Source: Candidatus Ancillula kalotermitis
GTDB taxonomy: Bacteria; Actinomycetota; Actinomycetes; Actinomycetales; Bifidobacteriaceae
DNA length: 45,310 bases
Assembly: GCA_031273495.1 (NCBI GenBank)
Contig: JAISRT010000024.1
Coordinates: 1 to 45,310 of the forward strand
Reading direction: 5' to 3'
Position numbers and translations under genes: made by a program. Below, piece by piece: positions 1 through 9,641 of this stretch (positions within the stretch are counted from its first letter, which is position 1; each line of letters opens with the position of its first letter). The notes below the pieces were generated by a model, which did no database searches, was not told where the DNA came from, and worked only from the letters and a program-made list of their open reading frames with translations.

Positions 1-125
1 CCAGGGGGTGTTAGGGGGAGGTCCCCCTTAAATTAGATTGCCGGGGGTCGGGGTCCCCATTTTTGGGGCACCGGTGCAATTCCCCCCATCTCCACAGTAA
101 ATCGAGAATTGCGCACCCCGTGTGC

Positions 126-131
126 TACACT
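126..131 (+). promoter_or_regulatory. -10 TACACT (TGC extended), 7 nt before GTG at 139
   Basis: tgtgcTACACTctaactaGTG. Confidence 0.6.
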
Positions 132-138
132 CTAACTA

Positions 139-1257
139 GTGCTTAGGAAGAGATGTTCAAATAGTAGTGCGACGCGCCCCGTCCGCCGAGTAGTGTGGCG
201 TGGTTGGCATTTCATCGATCTGCACACCCCGAAGACTGAATCCGAAAAAGACGCGTGGGAAGTGTGGGATGATTTCTGGTTAACCCATGGAAGGTTTATT
301 GACTCAATCAGAAAAGTGTTTTTCTCCGATAAGGTCAATCAGTATATTAAACTTCGGGATACATTTGCAGCAAAACTACTGTTGCGAAAATCGATAGTCT
401 GCGACACTGACAATATTTACGTCTTTATGTATAATTTTCGCCCAAATCTGCGTTATTTTCAGTCATCGCACGCACAAAAAATGATTTCACAGAACGCTAA
501 TCTGGTGTATCTCTTTGGTGATTCTGTTAAATATCTGACTGCCCCAGTTTTCAAGAATAACGGTGAGACAAAACAAGTTTTCGATGCGATTTCCGTTTTC
601 CCTTCCATATTGAGCTATTGCTATTCAGATTGCGAACAGCTCGGATATCAGTATATGCCGCTAGCGTATCCTAGCGCTTCAAACTTGCCAGTAAAACATA
701 ATCCAGAGTATGACTTTTCGTTGTTCCAGAATATACGTTGCGTCCGGAAACCTGGAACAGAATTTTATGATCCCGAATATGATTTTGATTCAAACAATAG
801 GGTAGTGCTGACGAAAAAGCTCATTGAGACCGCAAACTGCAATGACGCCAAGTTTCTGCACCATTCTGACTCTGATTTTAACGTGTTCGACGAGTGGAAT
901 AATGTCGAGAGTGACACTATTAAAGATAACTTTTTGGCAAGAGTTGGTGACGCAAACTGCGTGGTTGCTTTTACTCAATTTGGAGAAAACTATTTGAGTT
1001 ATACCGTTTTCCAAGGGTTCTATTACGGACGCAAAATCCTTACAGATGCTGTATGCGTAAAAATGTTGAAGTGCTATGATGAGAGATGGGTGAAAGTTGT
1101 AGAATCTCCCGATGAAATTGACGACAAGCTGATAGAGTGGATGAAGAAACGTGAAGATGTGCAATACTCCAATGTCAGTGAGCTATCAATGGAACATGAT
1201 GCCGAACTTATTAGAGGGATAGTGCGTAAAAGGCGGGTCGAACTGAGTATTGCGTGA
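139..1257 (+). CDS. hypothetical protein, GTG start; possibly glycosyltransferase-like but family not recognised
   Basis: 372-aa ORF, acidic/aromatic globular composition, preceded at 7 nt by TGC-TACACT (126-131). Confidence 0.6.
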   Translation: MLRKRCSNSSATRPVRRVVWRGWHFIDLHTPKTESEKDAWEVWDDFWLTHGRFIDSIRKVFFSDKVNQYIKLRDTFAAKLLLRKSIVCDTDNIYVFMYNFRPNLRYFQSSHAQKMISQNANLVYLFGDSVKYLTAPVFKNNGETKQVFDAISVFPSILSYCYSDCEQLGYQYMPLAYPSASNLPVKHNPEYDFSLFQNIRCVRKPGTEFYDPEYDFDSNNRVVLTKKLIETANCNDAKFLHHSDSDFNVFDEWNNVESDTIKDNFLARVGDANCVVAFTQFGENYLSYTVFQGFYYGRKILTDAVCVKMLKCYDERWVKVVESPDEIDDKLIEWMKKREDVQYSNVSELSMEHDAELIRGIVRKRRVELSIA

Positions 1258-1296
1258 ACTTCTGAATTTTAACGCCAATTTGACATACTGCAGTGC

Positions 1297-1302
1297 TATA
1301 CT
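1297..1302 (+). promoter_or_regulatory. extended -10, 6 nt before aspS ATG
   Basis: agtgcTATACTcaagatATG. Confidence 0.8.
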
Positions 1303-1308
1303 CAAGAT

Positions 1309-3174
1309 ATGAATAATTACAGGACAAAGTATTGCGGTGAGTTGTTGGCTGAGAATGCTGGCGAAGAGGTGGTATTATCTGGCTGGATTGACCGCCGGCG
1401 AGACCACGGCGGCGTGGCGTTTATTGATTTACGTGACAAATCAGGCGTCGCACAAGTCGTCATAAATGATGAAGCGGTGGCACACCCGTTGCGCAGTGAA
1501 TTCGTGTTGAAAATTACTGGAAGGGTGCGCAAACGGCCCGAAGGGCAGGAGAACCCACGTCTGAGTTCAGGTGAAATTGAGGTCGAGGCAACCGATGTAG
1601 AGATACTAAATGAGTCCTCTGCGTTGCCGTTCCAGGTGTCGACTGCTCTTGAAGAAGCAACTGACGAAAAGGTCGGTGACGAAGTGCGCCTCAAGTTCCG
1701 TTACCTTGACCTCAGGCGTCCTGCACTAGCGAACGCACTGCGCTTGAGGGCTAAAGTTTCCTCGACTGCACGCCGCGTTCTAGACGAGTTAGGGTTTGCG
1801 GAGTTCGAAACGCCAACTTTGATCCGCTCGACGCCCGAAGGTGCCCGAGATTTTATCGTGCCCGCACGGCTTTCTCCAGGTTCGTGGTACGCACTGCCTC
1901 AGAGTCCGCAACTTTTCAAGCAGTTGTTGCAGGTGGCTGGCTTCGAGAAGTATTACCAGATTGCCAGATGCTATCGCGATGAAGATTTCCGTGCGGACCG
2001 CCAGCCCGAGTTCACGCAGCTCGATGTGGAGGCTTCGTTTGTCGGCGCTGAGGACATTTATGCCCTGACCGAAAGGCTAATGGGTGAACTTTTCGCGCTT
2101 ATTGACATTAAACTGCCCAGTGTGTTTCCCAGAATTTCTTTTGCGGATGCGATGAACAGTTATGGCTCGGATAAACCTGACTTGCGGTTTGGTAACCCTA
2201 TCGTTGAGTTGACGGAGTATTTCAAAGACACTGAGTTTCGCGTATTCCAGTCGGACTATGTCGGCGCAGTAGTTTACCCAGGTGGGGCAAGCCTCCCTCG
2301 TCGTCAGTTTGATGCCTGGCAGGAGTGGGCGAGGAGCCGCGGTGCGAAAGGGCTAGCATATGTGCAGTTTAATGAGTCTGAACTCGGAGGTCCAGTAGTC
2401 AAAAATCTTAGCGAAAAGGAGCGTGAAGGTCTACTCAAAGCAGTCAACGCTAAGGAAGGTGACGCCGTTTTCTTCGCTGCGGGTGAGCGCGTCAAGTCTC
2501 AAGAGCTACTCGGTGCGGTCCGTGTTGAAATAGCACAGCGTCTCGGTGTAATAGACCGTCATCTAACAGGTAATACTGCTCCTGACACCGCGATAGAGGA
2601 CCAATTGATGAAAGATGCACCATTTGAAGTTCTGGTGGGTAAGGATGGCAGAAAATGGTCAATTGTCTGGGTGGTTGACTTCCCAATGTTCAAGTCTACG
2701 GCACTAGCCAAAGGTGAAGGTGACGTTGCGGTCGGCGGTGGCGAGTGGACTGCGGTTCATCATGCTTTCACAGCGCCTATTGATGTTGAAGGCTTTGACA
2801 AGGACCCCGAAAATGCATTGAGCGATTCGTATGATATTGTCCTGAATGGCAATGAGATAGGCGGTGGGTCTATCCGCATCCACAGTCGTGACGTCCAAGA
2901 GCGAGTATTTAGACTGATGGGCATTGATGAAGATGAGGCGCAGGAGAAGTTCGGCTTCCTGCTTGACGCGTTCAAATATGGGGCACCTCCCCATGGTGGA
3001 ATTGCTTTCGGGTGGGATCGTATCGTTGCCTTGATGGCTGGAGTTGCTTCGATTCGTGATGTGATAGCGTTTCCCAAGACTGGAAATGGCGTAGATTTGA
3101 TGCAAAAGTGCCCTGCGAAGATAACTGATGAACAGAGGGCGGAAGCTGGAGTGGATTATGAGGATCTAGATTAG
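1309..3174 (+). CDS. aspS: aspartyl-tRNA synthetase (bacterial type with GAD domain)
   Basis: N-terminal OB fold ([31 protein letters not shown]), class II motifs ([27 protein letters not shown]), C-terminal [29 protein letters not shown]. Confidence 0.97.
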   Translation: MNNYRTKYCGELLAENAGEEVVLSGWIDRRRDHGGVAFIDLRDKSGVAQVVINDEAVAHPLRSEFVLKITGRVRKRPEGQENPRLSSGEIEVEATDVEILNESSALPFQVSTALEEATDEKVGDEVRLKFRYLDLRRPALANALRLRAKVSSTARRVLDELGFAEFETPTLIRSTPEGARDFIVPARLSPGSWYALPQSPQLFKQLLQVAGFEKYYQIARCYRDEDFRADRQPEFTQLDVEASFVGAEDIYALTERLMGELFALIDIKLPSVFPRISFADAMNSYGSDKPDLRFGNPIVELTEYFKDTEFRVFQSDYVGAVVYPGGASLPRRQFDAWQEWARSRGAKGLAYVQFNESELGGPVVKNLSEKEREGLLKAVNAKEGDAVFFAAGERVKSQELLGAVRVEIAQRLGVIDRHLTGNTAPDTAIEDQLMKDAPFEVLVGKDGRKWSIVWVVDFPMFKSTALAKGEGDVAVGGGEWTAVHHAFTAPIDVEGFDKDPENALSDSYDIVLNGNEIGGGSIRIHSRDVQERVFRLMGIDEDEAQEKFGFLLDAFKYGAPPHGGIAFGWDRIVALMAGVASIRDVIAFPKTGNGVDLMQKCPAKITDEQRAEAGVDYEDLD

Positions 3175-3177
3175 TTT

Positions 3178-3924
3178 ATGTTAAAGCGGCGTGTTATCCC
3201 TTGTCTAGACGTCAAGGACGGTAAGGTTGTCAAAGGCGTCAACTTCCAGGGGCTTAAAAATGTTGGCGACCCAGTCGAGTTGGCTAAGCGGTATTATGAG
3301 GAAGGTGCCGACGAGTTGACATTCTTGGACGTTTCCGCGTCAATTGAAGGACGAGGCACAATGCTTGAAATTGTCGAGCGCACTGCGAATCAGGTTTTTA
3401 TACCGCTTACGGTGGGCGGCGGTGTTCGGAGTGTTGAAGATGTTCGGACACTGTTGAATGCTGGTGCGGACAAGATTGGCGTTAACTCTTCAGCTGTTAA
3501 ACGTCCAGACTTGATTTCGGAGATTTCCGCTGCGTTTGGGCGTCAGGTCGTGGTGCTCAGTGCTGACGCGAGGCGAGCCGATGCTTCTTGGGCGCCTTCA
3601 GGATTCGAAGTGACCGTTAAAGGTGGCACAGTGTCAGCGAAGCGAGATTTGCTTGAATGGGTTAGGCTTGCAGAAAAGTTGGGTGCGGGTGAAGTGCTGT
3701 TAAACTCTATGGACAAGGATGGGACCAAGTCAGGGTTTGACCTCGAGATGATAAATCTACTGCGTGCGGAGTCGTCATTGCCGCTGATCGCGTCCGGGGG
3801 AGCTGGAAAGCTTGACCATTTTCGGGAAGTGTTCGATGAAACTGAGTGTGACGCTGTCCTAGCTGCGAGTGTGTTCCATAACGGTGAAGTTAGCATTTAT
3901 GACGTGAAACACCTTCTAGCGTAG
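3178..3924 (+). CDS. hisF: imidazole glycerol phosphate synthase subunit HisF
   Basis: [58 protein letters not shown]. Confidence 0.97.
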   Translation: MLKRRVIPCLDVKDGKVVKGVNFQGLKNVGDPVELAKRYYEEGADELTFLDVSASIEGRGTMLEIVERTANQVFIPLTVGGGVRSVEDVRTLLNAGADKIGVNSSAVKRPDLISEISAAFGRQVVVLSADARRADASWAPSGFEVTVKGGTVSAKRDLLEWVRLAEKLGAGEVLLNSMDKDGTKSGFDLEMINLLRAESSLPLIASGGAGKLDHFREVFDETECDAVLAASVFHNGEVSIYDVKHLLA

Positions 3925-3926
3925 GG

Positions 3927-4922
3927 CTAGTGTGCATAAATTTCAGTCTTCGTCAATACGTCTTGGACAACTTGACCAGCGGATACTGAGTCAAATATAG
4001 CGTCCTGATTGAGTATTATTCGATGTTCAAACGAATATGTCGCGATGAACTTCACATCGTCTGGGGTAACGTAGTCCCTAGAGTCAATCGCTGCACAACA
4101 CCTGCTCATCTGCAGTAACATTTGGGCTCCACGCTGCGAAACTCCGCATCGGGTCCTTGAGTCAATTCGAGTGGCGTCAACAATGCGCATAATGTACTCG
4201 GCGATCTCGTGGGACACATCAACAGTGTCGACGAACTGCTGCATTTTTAGCATCTTCTCCACGTTTAAGTTGTTTTCGTTCGCGTTGCCCTCGAACAGTG
4301 AGGGGTCGGTGCCACTGAAGAAATTCGACGTAGTGCTACTCTTGCGCTCTGAGATTGGACTCAACAATAGCCGTAGCGCGTCCTTTTTGTTAAGGTATCC
4401 GATGCTGGTTTTGACTCCGAACCGGTCAAGTTGGGCCTCCGGAAGTTGATATACACCATTTTCTTCAAGTGGATTCTGCGTCGCGATGATGAAAAATAAC
4501 TCCGGGAGCTTGTGTGTAACGCCATCTATCGTAACTTGACGCTCCTCCATCGCCTCTAGCAGTCCGGACTGAGTTTTGCTACTGGCACGGTTAAGCTCAT
4601 CGGCGAGGACAACATTGGCGAAAATTGGTCCTGGACAGAAGTTGAAGCTCGAACTCGCCTGATTGAACACGTTTACACCAGCAATGTCTGAGGGCAGTAG
4701 GTCTGGCGTGAATGAAATACGCTTGGACACCCCTTCGAACGCGTCGCCAACCGCCTTCGCTAGCACAGTTTTCCCAGTCCCTGGCACATCTTCTAGAAGG
4801 ACATGTGTCCGTGAGAGTAGCGAGATTAGTACGAGTTTCAATACGACGCTCTTGCCGACGAAACTCCTAGAAACGGCATCAAAAAGTGCCTGATAATGCT
4901 TTGCGAACCAGTTAATATCCAT
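3927..4922 (-). CDS. MoxR-family AAA+ ATPase
   Basis: HVLLEDVPGTGKTVLAKA Walker A, RISFTPDLLPSDIAGVNVFNQ, GPIFANVVLADELNRASSKTQSGLLEAMEERQVTIDG, FFIIATQNPLEENGVYQLPEAQLDRF. Confidence 0.95.
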   Translation of the reverse strand: MDINWFAKHYQALFDAVSRSFVGKSVVLKLVLISLLSRTHVLLEDVPGTGKTVLAKAVGDAFEGVSKRISFTPDLLPSDIAGVNVFNQASSSFNFCPGPIFANVVLADELNRASSKTQSGLLEAMEERQVTIDGVTHKLPELFFIIATQNPLEENGVYQLPEAQLDRFGVKTSIGYLNKKDALRLLLSPISERKSSTTSNFFSGTDPSLFEGNANENNLNVEKMLKMQQFVDTVDVSHEIAEYIMRIVDATRIDSRTRCGVSQRGAQMLLQMSRCCAAIDSRDYVTPDDVKFIATYSFEHRIILNQDAIFDSVSAGQVVQDVLTKTEIYAH

Positions 4923-4928
4923 AGAAGT

Positions 4929-4934
4929 AGTATA
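4929..4934 (-). promoter_or_regulatory. -10, 6 nt before moxR ATG
   Basis: reverse strand: cgctcTATACTacttctATG. Confidence 0.75.
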
Positions 4935-4970
4935 GAGCGCTGAGTTGTCAAGTAGACGAAAATCTTGCCG

Positions 4971-5254
4971 TGTGGTTAATAAGTGGCATTTTTATGGTGG
5001 ACTGATTTTTTTTTGTCATACGATTAAGGGGCCACGGCCCCCCACCACCCGGTGGTATTGTAGCACAAAATGGTGTTGTCAAGGTGCCAAGAGTGCACTG
5101 TGGTTAATAAGTGGCATTTTTATGGTGGGCTGAATTTTTTTCGTCATACGATTAAGGGGCCACGGCCCCCCGCCACCCATGTGGCTAGTGTAGCACGAAG
5201 TTGGGGCAGAAAGGTGCCAAGGGTGCGACGTGGTTAATAAGTGCGGTTTTTATT
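4971..5254 (+). repeat. repeat family A, tandem array: partial unit 4971-5000, units 5021-5127 and 5150-5254
   Basis: ATTAAGGGGCCACGGCCCCCC...GTGGTTAATAAGTG...TTTTTAT; period about 128-130 bp. Confidence 0.95.
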
Positions 5255-5882
5255 GCGAGCACTTCGGGTGCGCTTTTAAGGCGTACTGACAGAAGCGGTA
5301 CTTAATTTTCTCACCAGTGGGCGTTAAATCGCTCTCGGAGAACATCCACTCAGTTGAAGAAATCGGCATATAATCAGTGTTCATCGCGAGTTCGGGCGCA
5401 TAAACATAAACGGACAGTTCGGTATCTTGCGCAAAAGAATAATCAATCTCGGTGACATACACTTTCTGCACCTGGTTCGTTGTGACTGCCCAATTATAAA
5501 CCGACGCACCACCTATAATGAACACTTTATCCACGTCTGATACACTGACCGCTCGTGTGGCTATATATTCAGAGACTTCACTCAGACTAGTGCAGATTCT
5601 CAGGTTCTTGCCCGCCAAGTCGCCTGCGAACTCAGTTTCAAGCGCACGCCTCTCGTCTGGGAAGCACAATATCCAGTTCAAGCGCTTCGGTAGCGGTCTT
5701 TTGGGCAGACTGCGGTAGGTCTCGACACCCATAACGACGTGGTTTCCGCGGGCGGTAGGGTCGGATGTCACTCTCCTAAAGAAGTCAAAGTCCTCCTTGA
5801 GGTGCCAGAGTAGTTCGCAGTCACCCTTTTTCCCCAGTAGTTTGTCTCGGTCTTGGCACCAAATTGCAGCAATTTCAATCAT
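5250..5882 (-). CDS. folA: dihydrofolate reductase
   Basis: N-terminal [75 protein letters not shown]. Confidence 0.85.
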   Translation of the reverse strand: MIEIAAIWCQDRDKLLGKKGDCELLWHLKEDFDFFRRVTSDPTARGNHVVMGVETYRSLPKRPLPKRLNWILCFPDERRALETEFAGDLAGKNLRICTSLSEVSEYIATRAVSVSDVDKVFIIGGASVYNWAVTTNQVQKVYVTEIDYSFAQDTELSVYVYAPELAMNTDYMPISSTEWMFSESDLTPTGEKIKYRFCQYALKAHPKCSQ

Positions 5883-5888
5883 AACATC

Positions 5889-5894
5889 AGTTTA
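5889..5894 (-). promoter_or_regulatory. extended -10, 6 nt before folA ATG
   Basis: reverse strand: gtatgcTAAACTgatgttATG. Confidence 0.65.
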
Positions 5895-5908
5895 GCATAC
5901 GAACGTGC

Positions 5909-5914
5909 TATACT
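5909..5914 (+). promoter_or_regulatory. extended -10, 7 nt before carB ATG (5922)
   Basis: acgtgcTATACTagagcaaATG. Confidence 0.8.
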
Positions 5915-5921
5915 AGAGCAA

Positions 5922-8900
5922 ATGAAGCGAAATGACTTGAATTCAGTGCTAGTAATCGGCTCTGGTCCTATTGTTATTGGTCAAGCGTGCGAGTTTGACT
6001 ACTCAGGGACGCAGGCTTGCCGTGTGCTAAAATCTGAGGGCATTCGTGTGATACTTGTTAATTCCAACCCAGCGACCATTATGACGGACCCCGATTTTGC
6101 CGATGCGACCTATATTGAGCCAATCACAACCCCGATTCTGGAGGCGATTATTGAGAAAGAGCGCCCCGACGCAATACTACCTACTCTAGGCGGACAGACT
6201 GCCCTGAACGCGGCGGTGGCACTTGGTGAGGCTGGTGTGCTTGAGAAATATGGTGTTGAGCTGATTGGAGCGAGCCTTGAGGCTATCAACAAAGGTGAGG
6301 ACCGCGAAGAGTTCAAGAAAGTGGTTGAAAAGTCTGGCGCGGAGTCAGCGAGAAGTGTGATTGCACATTCTATGGAGGAGTGCCGAAAAGGTGTGGATGA
6401 TTTGGGTGGGTTCCCCGTAGTCGTTCGCCCTAGTTTTACGATGGGGGGGCTAGGCTCTGGGATTGCGTATAATGACGAGGACTTGGAGAATATTGCTGGG
6501 GCTGGCTTGCGTTACTCTCCGACTAGTGAGATACTACTTGAAGAGTCGATACTAGGCTGGAAAGAGTATGAGCTTGAGATGATGCGTGACAGCAAGGACA
6601 ATGTGGTCGTGGTGTGCTCGATTGAGAATTTTGACCCAGTCGGCGTCCATACCGGCGATTCTGTGACAGTTGCGCCAGCGTTGACACTGACTGACCGTGA
6701 GTATCAGAAGTTACGGGACATATCAATTAACATTATCCGTGAAGTTGGCGTGGACACAGGTGGGTGCAATATTCAGTTCGCGATCAACCCAGAAAACGGT
6801 CGTATTATCGTTATTGAGATGAATCCGAGAGTGAGCCGTTCAAGTGCATTGGCGTCAAAAGCCACTGGGTTCCCGATTGCCAAAATCGCTACGAAACTGG
6901 CGTGCGGGTATAACCTCGACGAGATCAAGAATGACATCACGAGGGAGACACCCGCCTCGTTTGAGCCTACACTAGACTATGTGGTGGTTAAAATACCACG
7001 GTTTGCATTCGAGAAGTTCCCTGCCGCCGACGACACTTTGACGACCACTATGAAGTCCGTGGGTGAAGTGATGGCTATCGGACGTAGTTTCAATGAGGCA
7101 CTGCAAAAAGCCTGCCGCTCAATCGACAACGGCGCGACAGAGTTCAATTTCGAGTCTACTGCTGACGAACTAGATGACCTGCTTGAGAGCGTAAAGAGGC
7201 CGACTGCGGGGCGTCTACTCCAGATCCAGAGAGCACTCTACGCCTTACAGAAGACTGATACGGCAGATGTAGCGGTGACGAAACTACACGAATTGACAAA
7301 AGTTGACCCCTGGTTCCTCAACCAGATATGCTATATAAACGAGGTAGCAGATCGCATTAAGCAGAGTGCCGCTCTCATCAAGAGTGCCGAAAAGAGTGCA
7401 CGAAACGTATTGAAGATGGCTAAGCAAAACGGGTTTAGCGACAAGCAGATTGCAATGCTGATAGGGCTTGGGACTGGTGCAGATACTGAGAACGAAGTCA
7501 GGATGATTCGCATGAAAAACAATATTGCGCCGGTGTATAAGTCGGTCGATACGTGCGCAGCGGAGTTCCCAGCGAAGACGCCATACTATTATAGCACATA
7601 TGACTTAGAGACTGAAGTGTTGCCTCGGGAGAAGGAGGCCATCTTGATTCTAGGGTCGGGGCCGAATAGGATTGGGCAGGGGATTGAGTTCGACTACTCG
7701 TGTGTGCATTGTGCACTCGACCTGAGCAACCCATTTTCGCTTGATTTGAGCAACCCATTTTCGTTGTCTTCGGCTCAAGCAGTGCCTTCGCACAGCCATT
7801 CGCCTGCAGACTTAGAAACTGACTCACTCATATCAAGCTCGCCGCTCGATCAGTGCAAACCATCGTTACCGTCATACGAGACCATTATGGTGAACTGCAA
7901 CCCGGAAACGGTTTCAACAGATTATGACACCGCAGACCGCCTGTATTTCGAACCGGTGACCTTCGAGGACGTGATGTCGATCTATGACGCGGAATTGAAG
8001 GCGGGCCCAATAAAAGGGGTCATCGTCCAGCTCGGAGGGCAGACACCCCTCAGTTTGGCAGCACGCTTGAAGGCTGCAGGTGTCCCGATAATAGGCACAA
8101 CTCCAGAGGCGATTGACTTGGCAGAAAACCGTGAAGCATTTGGGGAAGTCCTCAAGAACGTCGGACTGAACGCTCCAAAGTTTGGGACCGCACTAACAGT
8201 TGATGATGCATTCAAGATTGCAGATGCCATCGGTTTCCCAGTGCTTGTTCGCCCAAGCTATGTCCTCGGTGGCCGTGGTATGGAGATAGTCTACACCAAT
8301 GATCAGCTTGAGGATTACGTGTCGCGCGCCCTGTCTGCGGCAAAAATGCAGGCGGAGGATCGTGACGAGCTACCAGTGGCACTCCTAATCGACAAGTTCC
8401 TAGACGACGCGATGGAGATTGACGTTGACGCACTCTTTGACGGCAAAGAGCTGTATTTAGGCGGCGTAATGGAGCACATTGAGGAGGCGGGCATCCATTC
8501 TGGTGACTCGGCTTGCGTTCTGCCTCCAGCAACTTTGAGTAAGGCACAGATTGGCGTGATTCGCGAGGCGACAGAAAAGATTGCAAGGGGGGTCGGTGTT
8601 CTCGGGCTAATAAATGTGCAGTTCGCGTTGGCGGCAGGGCAACTTTATGTGATTGAGGCTAACCCACGGGCGAGTAGGACAGTCCCATTTGTGTCGAAGG
8701 CGTCAGGTATTTCGTTGGCTAAAGCGGCGGCGCGAGTAATGACGGGTGTCCCGATTTCACAGTTACGCGAGCTAGGATACCTCAAGCGGGTGGGTGATGG
8801 TGCCGACTTCGATTCATCAACGCCAATAGCAGTCAAAGAAGCAGTGCTACCGTTCAAAAGGTTCCGCACCAAGTCAGGGCAAGCAGTTGATTCGCTACTT

Positions 8901-9446
8901 GGCCCCGAGATGCGTTCCACCGGTGAAGTGATGGGCTTCGATGTTGACTTTCCGCACGCCTTCGCGAAGGCACAAGATGCAGTCGTTGGCAAGCCTAGCG
9001 CAACATCTGGCGGCGTGTTCCTCTCGATTAGTGACCGTGACAAGAAATTACTACCACTGGTTGCTAGGGAAATTAGCGACATCGGTTTCAAAATCTACGC
9101 GACACAAGGCAGTAAAGACATCCTAGACCGTAATGGCATCGAGTCGACAATAGTCAGCAAGATTTCGGGCAAGTTCGGCGGTATGATAGACGGTGCACCA
9201 ACCGCAGTCGAGCTAATCGAGCGGGGTGACATTCAGTTGGTGATTAACACTCCGTCCGGGCAGGGTTCGCGCACTGATGGTTACGAAATCCGTGCGGCAG
9301 CAACCGTAATGGACATCCCAACTATAACTACAATTCAACACTTCGTCGCCGCGGTGGAGGCTCTTCGCGTAACAAAGAACTCGAAATTCACGGTCAAGAG
9401 CCTGCAGGAGCACCACAAGTCAACCAGGAGTACTGAGTCTAGGTGA
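5922..9446 (+). CDS. carB: carbamoyl-phosphate synthase large subunit with an in-frame insertion near residue 600
   Basis: [29 protein letters not shown]..., two ATP-grasp halves, [23 protein letters not shown] at start of second half; start at 5922 rather than 5853. Confidence 0.96.
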   Translation: MKRNDLNSVLVIGSGPIVIGQACEFDYSGTQACRVLKSEGIRVILVNSNPATIMTDPDFADATYIEPITTPILEAIIEKERPDAILPTLGGQTALNAAVALGEAGVLEKYGVELIGASLEAINKGEDREEFKKVVEKSGAESARSVIAHSMEECRKGVDDLGGFPVVVRPSFTMGGLGSGIAYNDEDLENIAGAGLRYSPTSEILLEESILGWKEYELEMMRDSKDNVVVVCSIENFDPVGVHTGDSVTVAPALTLTDREYQKLRDISINIIREVGVDTGGCNIQFAINPENGRIIVIEMNPRVSRSSALASKATGFPIAKIATKLACGYNLDEIKNDITRETPASFEPTLDYVVVKIPRFAFEKFPAADDTLTTTMKSVGEVMAIGRSFNEALQKACRSIDNGATEFNFESTADELDDLLESVKRPTAGRLLQIQRALYALQKTDTADVAVTKLHELTKVDPWFLNQICYINEVADRIKQSAALIKSAEKSARNVLKMAKQNGFSDKQIAMLIGLGTGADTENEVRMIRMKNNIAPVYKSVDTCAAEFPAKTPYYYSTYDLETEVLPREKEAILILGSGPNRIGQGIEFDYSCVHCALDLSNPFSLDLSNPFSLSSAQAVPSHSHSPADLETDSLISSSPLDQCKPSLPSYETIMVNCNPETVSTDYDTADRLYFEPVTFEDVMSIYDAELKAGPIKGVIVQLGGQTPLSLAARLKAAGVPIIGTTPEAIDLAENREAFGEVLKNVGLNAPKFGTALTVDDAFKIADAIGFPVLVRPSYVLGGRGMEIVYTNDQLEDYVSRALSAAKMQAEDRDELPVALLIDKFLDDAMEIDVDALFDGKELYLGGVMEHIEEAGIHSGDSACVLPPATLSKAQIGVIREATEKIARGVGVLGLINVQFALAAGQLYVIEANPRASRTVPFVSKASGISLAKAAARVMTGVPISQLRELGYLKRVGDGADFDSSTPIAVKEAVLPFKRFRTKSGQAVDSLLGPEMRSTGEVMGFDVDFPHAFAKAQDAVVGKPSATSGGVFLSISDRDKKLLPLVAREISDIGFKIYATQGSKDILDRNGIESTIVSKISGKFGGMIDGAPTAVELIERGDIQLVINTPSGQGSRTDGYEIRAAATVMDIPTITTIQHFVAAVEALRVTKNSKFTVKSLQEHHKSTRSTESR
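7719..7766 (+). repeat. 24-bp tandem direct duplication inside carB encoding DLSNPFSL twice
   Basis: gacctgagcaacccattttcgctt / gatttgagcaacccattttcgttg, 20/24 identical. Confidence 0.95.
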
Positions 9447-9483
9447 GGACCAGTTTGCGGCACATCAAAAAAAATCGTTACAC

Positions 9484-9595
9484 CACTAAGGGGCCACGGC
9501 CCCCCACCACCCAAGGCCAGTGTAGCGCAAAATAGTGTCGCCAAGGTGCGGAAAGTGCGACGTGGTTAATAAGTGCCGATTTTATGGCTGGACTT
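9484..9595 (+). repeat. repeat family A unit between carB and isomerase-kinase gene
   Basis: ctaaggggccacggccccccaccaccc...cgtggttaataagtgccgattttat. Confidence 0.9.
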
Positions 9596-9629
9596 CTTTT
9601 TAAGGGTGACTCGCATTCAAGATATGTGC

Positions 9630-9635
9630 TACAAT
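9630..9635 (+). promoter_or_regulatory. extended -10, 6 nt before isomerase-kinase ATG (9642)
   Basis: atgtgcTACAATagtgctATG. Confidence 0.75.
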
Positions 9636-9641
9636 AGTGCT

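Noticed and set aside
1276-1302. TTGACA before aspS as a -35 box
   Set aside because: Spacing to the -10 is about 11 nt, too short for a standard -35; the TGC extended -10 is a better explanation
2704-3105. Antisense ORFs opposite aspS (also 1317-1694, 2304-2495, 2760-3077)
   Set aside because: Lie wholly opposite a confidently identified gene, with no start context or recognisable domains
4971-5254. CRISPR array
   Set aside because: Repeat period about 128-130 bp with diverged units and no spacer structure or cas genes; better explained as tandem intergenic repeats
7719-7874. Intein or intron in carB
   Set aside because: Too short, lacks intein splice motifs and intron boundaries; simple in-frame insertion fits better
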